NCBI GenBank assembly: GCA_035720945.1
Contig: DASTNK010000082.1
Coordinates: 1 to 12,711, forward strand
Direction: 5' to 3'
DNA: 12,711 bases
From: SCQX01 sp035720945
Lineage (GTDB): Bacteria; Pseudomonadota; Gammaproteobacteria; Burkholderiales; Burkholderiaceae_B
Shown here: positions 5,320 to 12,625 of the stretch, one piece after another
Layout: each line of letters starts with the position of its first letter
How positions within the stretch are numbered: position 1 is the first letter of the stretch
The notes under the pieces: model-generated
The model's input: only the letters and a program-made list of their open reading frames with translations
Database searches by the model: none
What the model was told of the DNA's origin: nothing
Translations under genes and position numbers: made by a program

Positions 5320-6700
5320 CCTCCACCCGGCTTTCCACACGCAGATTCATGTGCCCCGGGTGCCTGCGGGCCTCGGCCTCGCTGCGACTCGGGATGGGCT
5401 CGACCCGCCCCATCAGGAACACGAAACTCAGCAGACCACCGATCAAGGCGATGCCGCCCACCAGGAACGCATACTTGAAGTTGCCCGTGGCATCGACGAT
5501 AGCGCCGGTGACGATGGGCGAAATCATGCCGGCAAGCAGATTGACGAAATTCATGATGGCCGCCACCGAGCCGGTGTCACCTTCCGGCGCGATGAGAGCC
5601 GGAATGGAATTGCTCACGACGTAAACCAACGCAATACCCACACTACCCAATGCAATCCAGGTGATGGCGGAAACAGGACTGGTCGCGGTTCCCGCCCCCA
5701 CGGTCAGGAACGCGATGATGATCCCGGCGACCAGGACCGTCTTGCGTACCAGGCTTGCGTCATGCCCCTTCCGGATCAGGTGGTCCACATACACGCCGCC
5801 GATGGTGACTTCTGCCACAAACATGGCGATGCCGGGAATGGCGGTGAACAAGCCGCTTTTGAGCACACTCTGGTCAAAGCCCATCTGCAGGAATCCGGGC
5901 AGCCACGTAAAGAGCATCCACAACACGTACCCCACACCCGCGAGCCCCAGCGACAGCCCCCAGACCTTACGCTGCTTGAGCAGGTATTTGAAATCCTCCA
6001 GATTGAAATTCTTGTTCTTCGAAGCCGCGCCGCCGCCGTCGACGATGTAGCGGTATTCGGCCTCGCTCATGCGGCCCTCGTCACGTTTTTCCTTGGGCTC
6101 GCGATACATGCGCCAGAATACGGCCAGGTAAATGATGCTGAGAATGCCTTGCACCCAGAACGCTTCACGCCAGCCCCAAACCGAGATGACCAGTGCGATG
6201 ATGGGCAGCCCGATCACGTTGGCTAGGCGGGTGCCGGCGTCAAACACCGCTGTTGCCAGGCTGCGTTCGGTCACCGGGAACCAGGTCCCGGTGGCCTTCA
6301 TGGCCCCCGGGAAGGCGGGCGCCTCGGCCAGGCCAAGCAATAACCGCGCCAGAATGACGACCCAGTAGCCCGAGGCCACCGCTGTCAGGAAGCTGGCGAT
6401 CGCCCACGTGGCCATGCCGATTCGCCAAATCCACTTCGCCCCCATGCGGTCGAGCAGGATGCCGCTGGGAATCTGCATCAAGGCATAAGACCACACGAAA
6501 GCCGACCCAATGATCCCGAAATCGGTAGCCGTCAGCCCGAAATCGTGAGACATCGGCGTCGCCACAAGTGCCAGGCTGAGCCGGTCGATATAGTTGATGA
6601 GAATGCCGACCCCGAGAAGCACGGCGATGCTCCATCGCACCTTCCCAATAGCCAAACTGGCGTCCTTGTGCCCCGTAGAGCCACTATTTTGCTTAGACAT
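5315..6700 (-). CDS. MFS transporter, ACS type; possible allantoate or organic-acid importer
   Basis: Inner-membrane major facilitator, 461 residues with about 12 hydrophobic segments and the same signatures as the neighbouring transporter: NYIDRLSLALVATP at 36-49, LMQIPSGILLDRMG at 74-87, RLLLGLAEAPAFPGAMKATG at 119-138, then GAIVDATGNFKYAF and FLMGRVEPIP near the C-terminus. ATG 6700 is chosen over the upstream in-frame ATG 6853, because GGAG lies 9 bp before it and the extra 51 residues look non-coding and cross the promoter. It is divergent from a GntR/FCD regulator that precedes alc and allA. The shared regulatory region suggests import of allantoate or another substrate of that module; yeast Dal5, an allantoate permease, belongs to the same ACS family. 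Many bacterial relatives carry sugar acids, so the substrate is open. Confidence 0.85.
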   Translation of the reverse strand: MSKQNSGSTGHKDASLAIGKVRWSIAVLLGVGILINYIDRLSLALVATPMSHDFGLTATDFGIIGSAFVWSYALMQIPSGILLDRMGAKWIWRIGMATWAIASFLTAVASGYWVVILARLLLGLAEAPAFPGAMKATGTWFPVTERSLATAVFDAGTRLANVIGLPIIALVISVWGWREAFWVQGILSIIYLAVFWRMYREPKEKRDEGRMSEAEYRYIVDGGGAASKNKNFNLEDFKYLLKQRKVWGLSLGLAGVGYVLWMLFTWLPGFLQMGFDQSVLKSGLFTAIPGIAMFVAEVTIGGVYVDHLIRKGHDASLVRKTVLVAGIIIAFLTVGAGTATSPVSAITWIALGSVGIALVYVVSNSIPALIAPEGDTGSVAAIMNFVNLLAGMISPIVTGAIVDATGNFKYAFLVGGIALIGGLLSFVFLMGRVEPIPSRSEAEARRHPGHMNLRVESRVEE

Positions 6701-6825
6701 GAACGGTTTCTCCGAAATGATAAGTCTCCAGCACCTCAAGACAATCACACCGCCGGAATCGCCATGGTTCCGTTGAAGGAACGCTCCGGTACGGAACCCG
6801 GGATCGGATGATGCATCTTGACTGC

Positions 6826-6884
6826 TATCCACAAGCCCGATAACATTTATCAAAACATGTTAGATAACATTTGTGGAATAATAT
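6826..6884. promoter_or_regulatory. Divergent promoters and GATAAC operators between the MFS and GntR/FCD genes
   Basis: An AT-rich island carries GATAACATTT twice (6839-6848 and 6863-6872, 24 bp apart), the dyad GATAA-CAT-TTATC (6839-6851) and the palindrome AACATGTT (6854-6861). On the minus strand TTGATA (6848-6853) with a 16-bp spacer to TGGATA (6826-6831) is a fair promoter for the transporter, with its -35 inside the dyad. On the plus strand TAATAT (6879-6884) could be the -10 box for the regulator, with a weak -35 in the AACATGTT region. The arrangement fits one operator cluster controlling both directions, with the FCD regulator as the likely binder. Confidence 0.6.
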
Positions 6885-6956
6885 ATGTGGAGACACGACC
6901 AAACAATGGTGATTACCCTAGATTCAGTCCAGCCGCACGGGAAGGAGAATAAAGAA

Positions 6957-7658
6957 ATGGGTGAAGCACGAATATCGGACATGTTGCTGACGGACCAGGC
7001 GTTTCTGGCCATCAAGGCGCTCCTCTTCGACGGGGAAGTCCATGCTGGCCAATTGGTGTCCATGGCCGAACTGGTCAAGCGCTCGGGCTTGCCGCTCGCC
7101 CCGGTGCGCGAAGCCGTCAAACGCGCCGAAGCTGTGGGGCTGGTGGAAATCCTGCCCAAGCGCGGCGTGCAGATCATGGCCGCCACGCCGGATACGATCC
7201 AGGCATGCTTTCATCTGCGCTGCCTGATCGATCAAGAAGGCGCCCGCGTGCTGGCATCGAACATCACCAAAGACGCCATTGAGGCGCTGCGCGATGAACA
7301 CATCGCGGTGCGCGAGGGCGCGGTGAAAGCCGTCACACCCGACATCCAGCGGTTGGCAAAGAAGGTCGACTGGGAGTTGCATTCGACACTTGCAGGCGCG
7401 CTGAACAACAATCTTGCCGCCCAGATCTACGACAGCAATCGCGACCGGATCACGGTCCTGCAGCAATCACGGCACTTCCTGCCCGAGCGCATCGTGCCCG
7501 CCATGACCGAGCATCTGCGCATCATCGATGCCATTCTCACCGGCCAGACCCAAGAGGCCATGACAGCCGTGCGGCAACACATGGTCGGCACGCTGCGGTG
7601 GTGGGGCGTCGCGCCGCCGGAAGGCAACGTGCCCACGTCCATGCGAACGACCACTTAG
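6957..7658 (+). CDS. GntR-family regulator with FCD domain, probable regulator of the allantoate genes
   Basis: DNA-binding regulator of 233 residues: an N-terminal winged helix-turn-helix at about 10-75 (SMAELVKRSGLPLAPVREAV, then GLVEILPKRGVQI) and a C-terminal all-helical FCD effector domain. Possible metal or ligand residues are the D and H of DWELHSTLA, the H of MTEHLRIIDAIL and the H of VRQHMVGTL. The first helix-turn-helix segment lacks the common LxExxLA motif and reads SMAELVKRSG, as in some FCD subgroups. ATG 6957 is chosen because GGAG at 6944-6947 sits 9 bp upstream; the in-frame ATG 6885 has no such site and lies next to the promoter. It is followed after 130 bp by alc and is divergent from an ACS transporter, so it most likely senses a ureide or glyoxylate-related metabolite. 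The ligand is inferred. Confidence 0.87.
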   Translation: MGEARISDMLLTDQAFLAIKALLFDGEVHAGQLVSMAELVKRSGLPLAPVREAVKRAEAVGLVEILPKRGVQIMAATPDTIQACFHLRCLIDQEGARVLASNITKDAIEALRDEHIAVREGAVKAVTPDIQRLAKKVDWELHSTLAGALNNNLAAQIYDSNRDRITVLQQSRHFLPERIVPAMTEHLRIIDAILTGQTQEAMTAVRQHMVGTLRWWGVAPPEGNVPTSMRTTT

Positions 7659-7697
7659 CCGAACCCGCGCACTCTCACACCCATCCGTGCCAGAACA

Positions 7698-7720
7698 TGC
7701 AACGGCGCATGCACGTTGCA
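7698..7720. promoter_or_regulatory. Inverted repeat in the gap before alc
   Basis: TGCAACG (7698-7704) and CGTTGCA (7714-7720) form a perfect 7-bp dyad around 9 bases, in the 130-bp gap between the GntR/FCD gene and alc. It could be an operator or an mRNA stem. It does not resemble the GATAAC motifs upstream of the regulator and has no T tail, so it is a poor terminator candidate. Confidence 0.3.
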
Positions 7721-7788
7721 AGGCACCGGTGTTTCCTGCCGCCTCATGCGCAGAAACATTTTCCTCAACAAACAGGAGACAACTTCTT

Positions 7789-8844
7789 ATGGCCAGCACC
7801 AACCTGCCCCTCGGCACGATCATCGACGCCCCGGCCGTCGACGAACTACCCCACTACATCAAGCAGTATCCGAATCTTGCGAGCCAGCACCTGGGCACCC
7901 GCGTCTTGTCGTGCACGGACGAATTCTTCGCGGACGCACAGCGCATGCTGCAGGATGCCGAGCCCGTATTCATCGTCGGCAAATTCGACGAACATGGGAA
8001 ATGGATGGATGGCTGGGAGACGCGCCGGCGGCGCAGCGGCGGCAACGATCACGCCATCATCAAACTCGGGTTGCCGGGTGTCATCAGGGGGCTGGACATC
8101 AACACCTCCCACTTCACCGGCAACTTCCCGCCGGCAGCCTCGATTCAAGCCGCATCGTGCGGCGGCGACCCGGACAGCCAGACCGAATGGGTGGAAATCG
8201 TGCCCGTCCGGTCATTGCACGGAAACGCCCACCATTTCGTTGAGGTCAACGACGCACGCGTGTGGACGCACCTGCGCCTGAACATCTTTCCCGATGGCGG
8301 CATTGCCCGCCTGCGCGTCCACGGGCAACCGGCCTGCGACTGGGGGCAGCGCGACCCCGCCGGCCTGCACGAGGTGTCCGCCCTCGTCAACGGCGGGCGC
8401 ATCGTTGCCTGCAACGATGCCCACTTTGGCTCTCCCGCCAACGTGATCAAGGCCGGGCGCGGCCAGGACATGGGCGACGGCTGGGAAACCCGCCGCCGCC
8501 GGGAACCCGGCAACGATTGGCTCATCCTGGCGCTTGGCCACCCGGCCATCATCGAGAAAATCGAAATCGACACCGCGCATTTCAAAGGCAATTACCCCGA
8601 CCGGGTCTCCGTCCAGGGCGCGCTCGTGCTGGAATCGACCGACCAGTCGCTGATCACCCAGGCCATGTTCTGGCCCGTGATTCTGGCCGAGCAGAAAACG
8701 GAGATGGACAAGCAGCATTTCTATGCAAGCCAGGACATCATCCCCTTGGGCCCGGTATCGCACGTGCGCGTCAACATCTTCCCGGACGGGGGCGTGAGCC
8801 GGGTGCGCATTTGGGGGCGCCTGGCCGCGCGAGGCGCAGAATGA
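7789..8844 (+). CDS. alc: Allantoicase
   Basis: Allantoate amidinohydrolase (EC 3.5.3.4): hydrolyses allantoate to (S)-ureidoglycolate and urea in purine-ureide degradation, in the cytosol. The 351-residue protein shows the two homologous halves typical of the family: GWETRRRR at 75-82 with SGGNDHAIIKLGLPGVIRG and NTSHFTGNFP, and again GWETRRRR at 231-238 with EPGNDWLILALGHPAI and DTAHFKGNYP. Both halves also end in a VNIFPDGG-like strand (LNIFPDGGIARLRVHG at 164-179, VNIFPDGGVSRVRIWG at 328-343). ATG 7789 is preceded by AGGAG at 7774-7778 and gives the usual family length; the in-frame ATG 7687 adds 34 residues without family features. The last bases overlap the allA start by 4 bp (ATGA), so the two are translationally coupled. 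Confidence 0.95.
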   Translation: MASTNLPLGTIIDAPAVDELPHYIKQYPNLASQHLGTRVLSCTDEFFADAQRMLQDAEPVFIVGKFDEHGKWMDGWETRRRRSGGNDHAIIKLGLPGVIRGLDINTSHFTGNFPPAASIQAASCGGDPDSQTEWVEIVPVRSLHGNAHHFVEVNDARVWTHLRLNIFPDGGIARLRVHGQPACDWGQRDPAGLHEVSALVNGGRIVACNDAHFGSPANVIKAGRGQDMGDGWETRRRREPGNDWLILALGHPAIIEKIEIDTAHFKGNYPDRVSVQGALVLESTDQSLITQAMFWPVILAEQKTEMDKQHFYASQDIIPLGPVSHVRVNIFPDGGVSRVRIWGRLAARGAE

Positions 8845-9395
8845 TCACCGAGACCATGCCGCTGCTCGCGGTGGAGCCTCTGACGCGCGCCACGTTCGCG
8901 CTCTTCGGCGACGTCATCGAGGCTGACGACACGATGACCCGCTATTCGATCAATAGCGGCAGCACGGAACGCTATCACGACCTGGCCCGCATCGACGCTG
9001 GCGCGGATGGCCGTGCGATTGTGTCGATCTTTCGCAGTCAACCCCGCGAGTTGCCGTTTGTCATTGCCGCGATGGAACGCCATCCCAAATCGAGCCAGGC
9101 GTTTTACCCCTTGTCCGGCCTGCCGTACCTTGCGGTCGTGGCCCGAAAGTCGATTCGGCCCGCCCTTGGCGACTTGCGGGTGTTCTATTGCGAGGGACAC
9201 CAAGGGGTGAACTATGCCCCCGGCATCTGGCACCACCCGCTGCTGGCCCTGCTCGCCCCGTCGGACTTTTTGATCATCGATCGCGCAGGGCCAGGCGAGA
9301 ACTGCGACATCGTGCAGATGGACATTCACAGCGTGATTCCCCAACTTCCGCGCTTGAATACCGGGCACACGCGCACTCGCGCACCCCAGGCCTGA
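8841..9395 (+). CDS. allA: Ureidoglycolate lyase (AllA)
   Basis: Ureidoglycolate lyase (EC 4.3.2.3): splits (S)-ureidoglycolate into glyoxylate and urea, the step directly after allantoicase. A cupin-fold protein of 184 residues with the family segments FGDVIEADD (22-30), MERHPKSSQAFYPL (78-91) and QGVNYAPGIWHHPL (121-134), which should form the active site, then VQMDIHSV near the end. It is slightly longer than the E. coli protein (about 160 residues) through a C-terminal tail that is probably disordered. Start ATG 8841 overlaps the alc stop in ATGA, so expression is coupled. Its stop is only 6 bp from the end of the convergent chemoreceptor gene and no terminator hairpin is visible between them. 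With alc it converts allantoate to glyoxylate plus two urea; no urease or glyoxylate enzymes are in the window. Confidence 0.94.
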   Translation: MITETMPLLAVEPLTRATFALFGDVIEADDTMTRYSINSGSTERYHDLARIDAGADGRAIVSIFRSQPRELPFVIAAMERHPKSSQAFYPLSGLPYLAVVARKSIRPALGDLRVFYCEGHQGVNYAPGIWHHPLLALLAPSDFLIIDRAGPGENCDIVQMDIHSVIPQLPRLNTGHTRTRAPQA

Positions 9396-9401
9396 CTCAG
9401 G

Positions 9402-11030
9402 CTACGCGGGCAGCGCCGCCACCGTCCCAACCGGAAGGCGGGGGATCCCGGGCACCTGGGCTTCAACAAGGGCCTGGCGCGGCCGTTCCACCGCTGCCAG
9501 CCTGAACGTGGCCACCAGGTCGGCCAGGCTGGCCGCTTGCTCGCGCAAGCTGTCGGACGCGGCCGACGCCTCTTCCACCAGCGCCGCGTTCTGTTGCGTC
9601 ACCTGATCCATCTGCGATAGCGCCACGTTGACCTGCTCGATACCGATGGTCTGTTCGCGGCTGGCGGCGGAGATCTCGCCCACGATATCGGTGACGCGCT
9701 GAATACTGGACACCGTTTCGGCCATGGCGGCGCCTGCCTCGGCGGCCAGCGTGTTGCCTTCGGCCGTTGCCGACGCGGACAAATCGATGAGCCCCTTGAT
9801 CTCTTTGGCCGCCGACGCGCTGCGTTGTGCGAGCGCCCGCACCTCGGTGGCCACCACCGCGAAACCGCGCCCCTGCTCGCCGGCGCGAGCGGCCTCCACC
9901 GCCGCGTTCAAAGCCAGGATATTCGTCTGGAACGCGATGCTGTCGATCACGCTGATGATGTCCGCGACTTTCTTGGCGGATTCATCGATGGCGCCCATGG
10001 ATTGCACCACCCGCGACACCACGTCCCCGCCCTTCACCGCCACGTCGGCGGCGGCTTCGGCCAAGTGACTGGCCTGCTGGGCGTTGTCAGCGTTCTGCCG
10101 CACCGTGGTCGTGAGCTCTTCCATGGTGGCGGCGGTTTCGGCCAGCGAACTGGCCTGCTCTTCGGTGCGAGAGGAAAGGTCGGTATTGCCGGCGGCGATC
10201 TGGCTGGAGGCGCTGGCGATGGCCTCGGCCCCGCCGCGCACCTCCTGCACCACGCCAGTGAGGTTATCGTTCATTTGCTTTAAAGCCCGCAGCAATTGCC
10301 CGGTTTCATCGCGGCCACCCACCTTGATGACGGCGGTGAGATCGCGCGAGGACACCGTTTGCGCCAGCCCCACGGCGCGCCGCAACGGCCCCACGATGGA
10401 GCGAGTGATGAGCCACGCGAACACGATGCCGGCAAGGATCGCCAGCGCCGCCACACCAGCAACCAGCAACATTCCTGTGCGATTGTCAGCATGCAACTGG
10501 CTGACATTGGTATCGATCAGGCGCTTCTGATAGGCAAGCAGATTGCCCACGCTCCCAACATAAGCGCTCAGATAGGACGCCATGTCCTTTTCGAAAAACT
10601 GTTTCGCGGCCTGCGCGTTGCCGCTGGCCTTGGCCTTCAGTGCCGTGCTCCGCGCATCCCGGTAGTCGGCGCGCTTCTGCCGCACGGTGTTGAACAACGC
10701 CCGAGCGCCCGGGTCGGTGATGGCTGCGTCCACCGCCTTTTGCAATTCGGAAATGCGGGCACTGGTGGTGCCCATGTGTTCCTTGAAATACGCCGCCGTC
10801 GCCGCGTTGTCGGCCTTGGAGGCGGCCGTGGTGCGCAATGCGTTCAGCGCTGTCAGCTTTTCCCACTCGGTGATCAGGCGCTCAGTCTTCAAGCGTACCT
10901 GAATGATGTTCCGCACGATGGAGCTGGCGGCCTGCATGCGCCAGATTCCCACACCCGCCAAAACCACAATGAGCAGCAGCATGAAACAAAAGCTCATGGC
11001 CAGGCGGGTGCTGATTCGGAAGTTGCTCAT
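9402..11030 (-). CDS. Methyl-accepting chemotaxis protein (4-helix-bundle sensor)
   Basis: Transmembrane chemoreceptor that feeds the CheA/CheW pathway. In 542 residues: TM helix 1 at about 11-29, a periplasmic helical sensor domain of about 155 residues (30-185, 4HB_MCP-like, few conserved positions), TM helix 2 at 186-208, a HAMP domain at about 209-262, and the long signalling coiled coil with the highly conserved hairpin tip AGEQGRGFAVVATEVRALAQRS (383-404). Flanking Glu/Gln-rich segments such as SRTEEQASSLAETAATMEEL (287-306) are the probable methylation sites. The C-terminus (PVGTVAALPA) lacks the NWETF-type pentapeptide that tethers CheR/CheB in some receptors. ATG 11030 is preferred over 11063, because AGGA lies 6 bp upstream and MSNFRISTRLAMSF is the usual receptor start. 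The ligand is unknown; the neighbouring catabolic genes suggest an organic acid or ureide. Confidence 0.93.
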   Translation of the reverse strand: MSNFRISTRLAMSFCFMLLLIVVLAGVGIWRMQAASSIVRNIIQVRLKTERLITEWEKLTALNALRTTAASKADNAATAAYFKEHMGTTSARISELQKAVDAAITDPGARALFNTVRQKRADYRDARSTALKAKASGNAQAAKQFFEKDMASYLSAYVGSVGNLLAYQKRLIDTNVSQLHADNRTGMLLVAGVAALAILAGIVFAWLITRSIVGPLRRAVGLAQTVSSRDLTAVIKVGGRDETGQLLRALKQMNDNLTGVVQEVRGGAEAIASASSQIAAGNTDLSSRTEEQASSLAETAATMEELTTTVRQNADNAQQASHLAEAAADVAVKGGDVVSRVVQSMGAIDESAKKVADIISVIDSIAFQTNILALNAAVEAARAGEQGRGFAVVATEVRALAQRSASAAKEIKGLIDLSASATAEGNTLAAEAGAAMAETVSSIQRVTDIVGEISAASREQTIGIEQVNVALSQMDQVTQQNAALVEEASAASDSLREQAASLADLVATFRLAAVERPRQALVEAQVPGIPRLPVGTVAALPA

Positions 11031-11145
11031 GATTCGTCCTATGCGCGATGGAGTGATCGGCACAAGCCGGCCATCCCAACAGCCTTAACGTCTGGAGCGG
11101 ACAAACTTTAAGAGCCTGGTAACAATATCGCCGAACTGTCCGTGT

Positions 11146-11538
11146 TCATGATGCGTCCTCCACCATTTGAGCCAGGCCTCCGCCAAACGACCACTCGTCG
11201 CGCTGCGAAGTCGAGATCACCACCATGACATCGTCCGACCGGATACCCGGCCGGGCGGCCAGACGGCGCACCAGTGTCTGGTAGAACCGCTTCTTGGTTT
11301 CCGTCGAGCGGGGCTTGCCGGTCGTCAGGGTGATGTACACCAGGTCGGGACTGCGATCCACCCCCATGTAGTGGGGATCGAAAATCATGTCTTCCGGATC
11401 ATGCTGATGAATGACCTGGAATTTGTCGTCGGCCGGAACCTCGAAGGATTCAACCAGCGCGGCGTGCAGTTCGTCACTGAGGGCCCGCAAATACTCGCGG
11501 GACTTGCCGCGTGCCAGGGAAATGCGTGCGAAAGGCAT
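11146..11538 (-). CDS. Tautomerase-superfamily protein (malonate semialdehyde decarboxylase-like)
   Basis: A 130-residue protein of the 4-oxalocrotonate tautomerase superfamily (the longer Tautomerase_2 type). It begins Met-Pro, so removal of Met leaves the catalytic N-terminal proline. Two beta-alpha-beta halves are visible: MPFARISLARGKSREYLRAL, and later DLVYITLTTGKPRSTETKKRFYQTLVRRL. The motif VPADDKFQVIHQHDPEDM (34-51) is typical of this group; after Met removal the second Asp is position 37, which matches the catalytic Asp of malonate semialdehyde decarboxylase as I recall it. The two arginines expected at 73/75 appear here as Lys74/Arg76, so another substrate is possible. ATG 11538 has AGGAG 6 bp upstream. 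It is divergent from a LysR regulator; the chemoreceptor gene follows 115 bp downstream on the same strand. Confidence 0.85.
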   Translation of the reverse strand: MPFARISLARGKSREYLRALSDELHAALVESFEVPADDKFQVIHQHDPEDMIFDPHYMGVDRSPDLVYITLTTGKPRSTETKKRFYQTLVRRLAARPGIRSDDVMVVISTSQRDEWSFGGGLAQMVEDAS

Positions 11539-11602
11539 GATGGACTCCTGAAAAAACGATTGATGCAGGAATCTTAAGTCGCTATATTGTTCTGATAAAT
11601 CA

Positions 11603-11623
11603 AATTGTTTAACACTAACAATT
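11603..11623. promoter_or_regulatory. LysR-type operator candidate between the divergent tautomerase and LysR genes
   Basis: AATTGTT (11603-11609) and AACAATT (11617-11623) form a perfect 7-bp dyad with 7 bases between them, in an AT-rich 103-bp divergent region. It contains the T-N11-A spacing typical of LysR sites. On the minus strand, TTAAAC with a 17-bp gap to CAATAT, overlapping the right flank, is a possible tautomerase promoter. Binding by the adjacent LysR protein is inferred from the divergent layout. Confidence 0.6.
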
Positions 11624-11641
11624 AAATTTAATGGAATTAAT

Positions 11642-12523
11642 ATGGCCGCGCACAACTTCGACATCAACGCCTTGCGCACCTTCGAAACCGGCGTAGCGCT
11701 GGGAACGTTCGCCAAAGCCTCCGATCGCGTCGGCCGGTCGCCGGCGGCGGTCAGCGCCCAGCTCCGCAAGCTGGAACAGCAGGCGGGGACGGAACTCTTC
11801 CGCAAGGCGGGGCGCGGGCTGGCGCTCACCGAAGCGGGTGAGACCTTGCTCAGTTACGCGCGCCAGATCCTGGCGGCCAACGATGCCGCGCTCACCGCGC
11901 TGCACAGCACCCAGGCGCGCGGCAAGGTCAGCCTGGGGCTGCAGGAAGACCTGGGGGAATGGGTGCTCACCGACGTCCTGGGCCATTTCGCGCGCGCCCA
12001 CCCGGGCATGCGCATCGAAACCCGGGTGTGTCGCAACACCGAATTGATGGACCGTGTCGCCGCCGGCGAACTCGATCTCGCCGTGGTCTGGGGCAATGGC
12101 GGCGCCGCCCCGTGGCGCGAAACACTGGCGCGCCTGCCGATGGTGTGGATAGGCGGCTTGAACGGCATGGGCGACACCAACGCCCCCCAACAGCTGGAAC
12201 TGGTGGCGTTCGACGGCGCCTGCCTGTTCAAGACCGCCGCCCTGGAAGCCTTGAACCAGGCCGGCATCGCCTGGGACGTGGCCTTCACCAGCTCCAGCCT
12301 GAACGGTCTGCTGGCCGCTGTGGCGGCGGGCCTGGGGGTGACCATACGCACACCCATCGGGTTGCCGCCCCGCGTGGCCGTGCTGCAGCCGTCGGCCAGC
12401 GGCTTGCCCGGCTTGCCGAAAGTGGATCTCACCATGATCGCGACCCGGTCTGAGCAGTCACCCGCCGTGGCGTTCCTGGCGGACGCCCTGCGCACAGCCA
12501 TCCACGACCATCTACCCCACTGA
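11642..12523 (+). CDS. LysR-family transcriptional regulator
   Basis: LysR-type regulator of 293 residues, a normal length. The N-terminal winged helix-turn-helix spans about 9-66 (FDINALRTFETGVALGTFAKASDRVGRSPAAVSAQLRKLEQ, then LFRKAGRGLALTEAGETLL). A linker helix follows, then a type-2 periplasmic-binding-like effector domain that starts at GKVSLGLQEDL (93-103). The start is ATG 11642 with only a weak GGA at 11633-11635; a nearby ATG at 11631 is out of frame. It is divergent from the tautomerase gene with a dyad between them, the classic layout in which LysR controls its neighbour and itself. The inducer is unknown. The genes to its right are not visible, so regulation in that direction cannot be excluded. 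Confidence 0.9.
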   Translation: MAAHNFDINALRTFETGVALGTFAKASDRVGRSPAAVSAQLRKLEQQAGTELFRKAGRGLALTEAGETLLSYARQILAANDAALTALHSTQARGKVSLGLQEDLGEWVLTDVLGHFARAHPGMRIETRVCRNTELMDRVAAGELDLAVVWGNGGAAPWRETLARLPMVWIGGLNGMGDTNAPQQLELVAFDGACLFKTAALEALNQAGIAWDVAFTSSSLNGLLAAVAAGLGVTIRTPIGLPPRVAVLQPSASGLPGLPKVDLTMIATRSEQSPAVAFLADALRTAIHDHLPH

Positions 12524-12583
12524 AGGCGCCAAGCGCGGCCTCGTCCTCGGAAACCACTTCTCCGGAGTCGCGCCAATCACCAC

Positions 12584-12619
12584 GGCGCGCACGTCAAGCG
12601 CTTCTGCGTAAAGCGCGCC
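12584..12619. repeat. GC-rich inverted repeat downstream of the LysR gene
   Basis: GGCGCGC (12584-12590) and GCGCGCC (12613-12619) form a 7-bp perfect stem. Inside it ACG/CGT (12591-12593, 12607-12609) and the small palindrome AAGCGCTT can pair further. It lies between the ends of the LysR gene and the probable minus-strand gene at the edge, where a terminator is expected, but no T tract follows. Confidence 0.3.
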
Positions 12620-12625
12620 AAACGC

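Noticed and set aside
4724..6226. Plus-strand open frame of 500 codons running from one MFS gene into the antisense of the other
   Set aside because: It crosses the terminator region and both transporter genes out of frame. The composition (H, R, D, Q rich) is typical of antisense reading, with no domain.
11040..11130. Flagellar sigma-28 promoter (TAAA-N15-GCCGATAA) in front of the chemoreceptor
   Set aside because: A GCCGATCA-like stretch and TAAAG are present on the minus strand, but the spacing between them is far from 15 bp.
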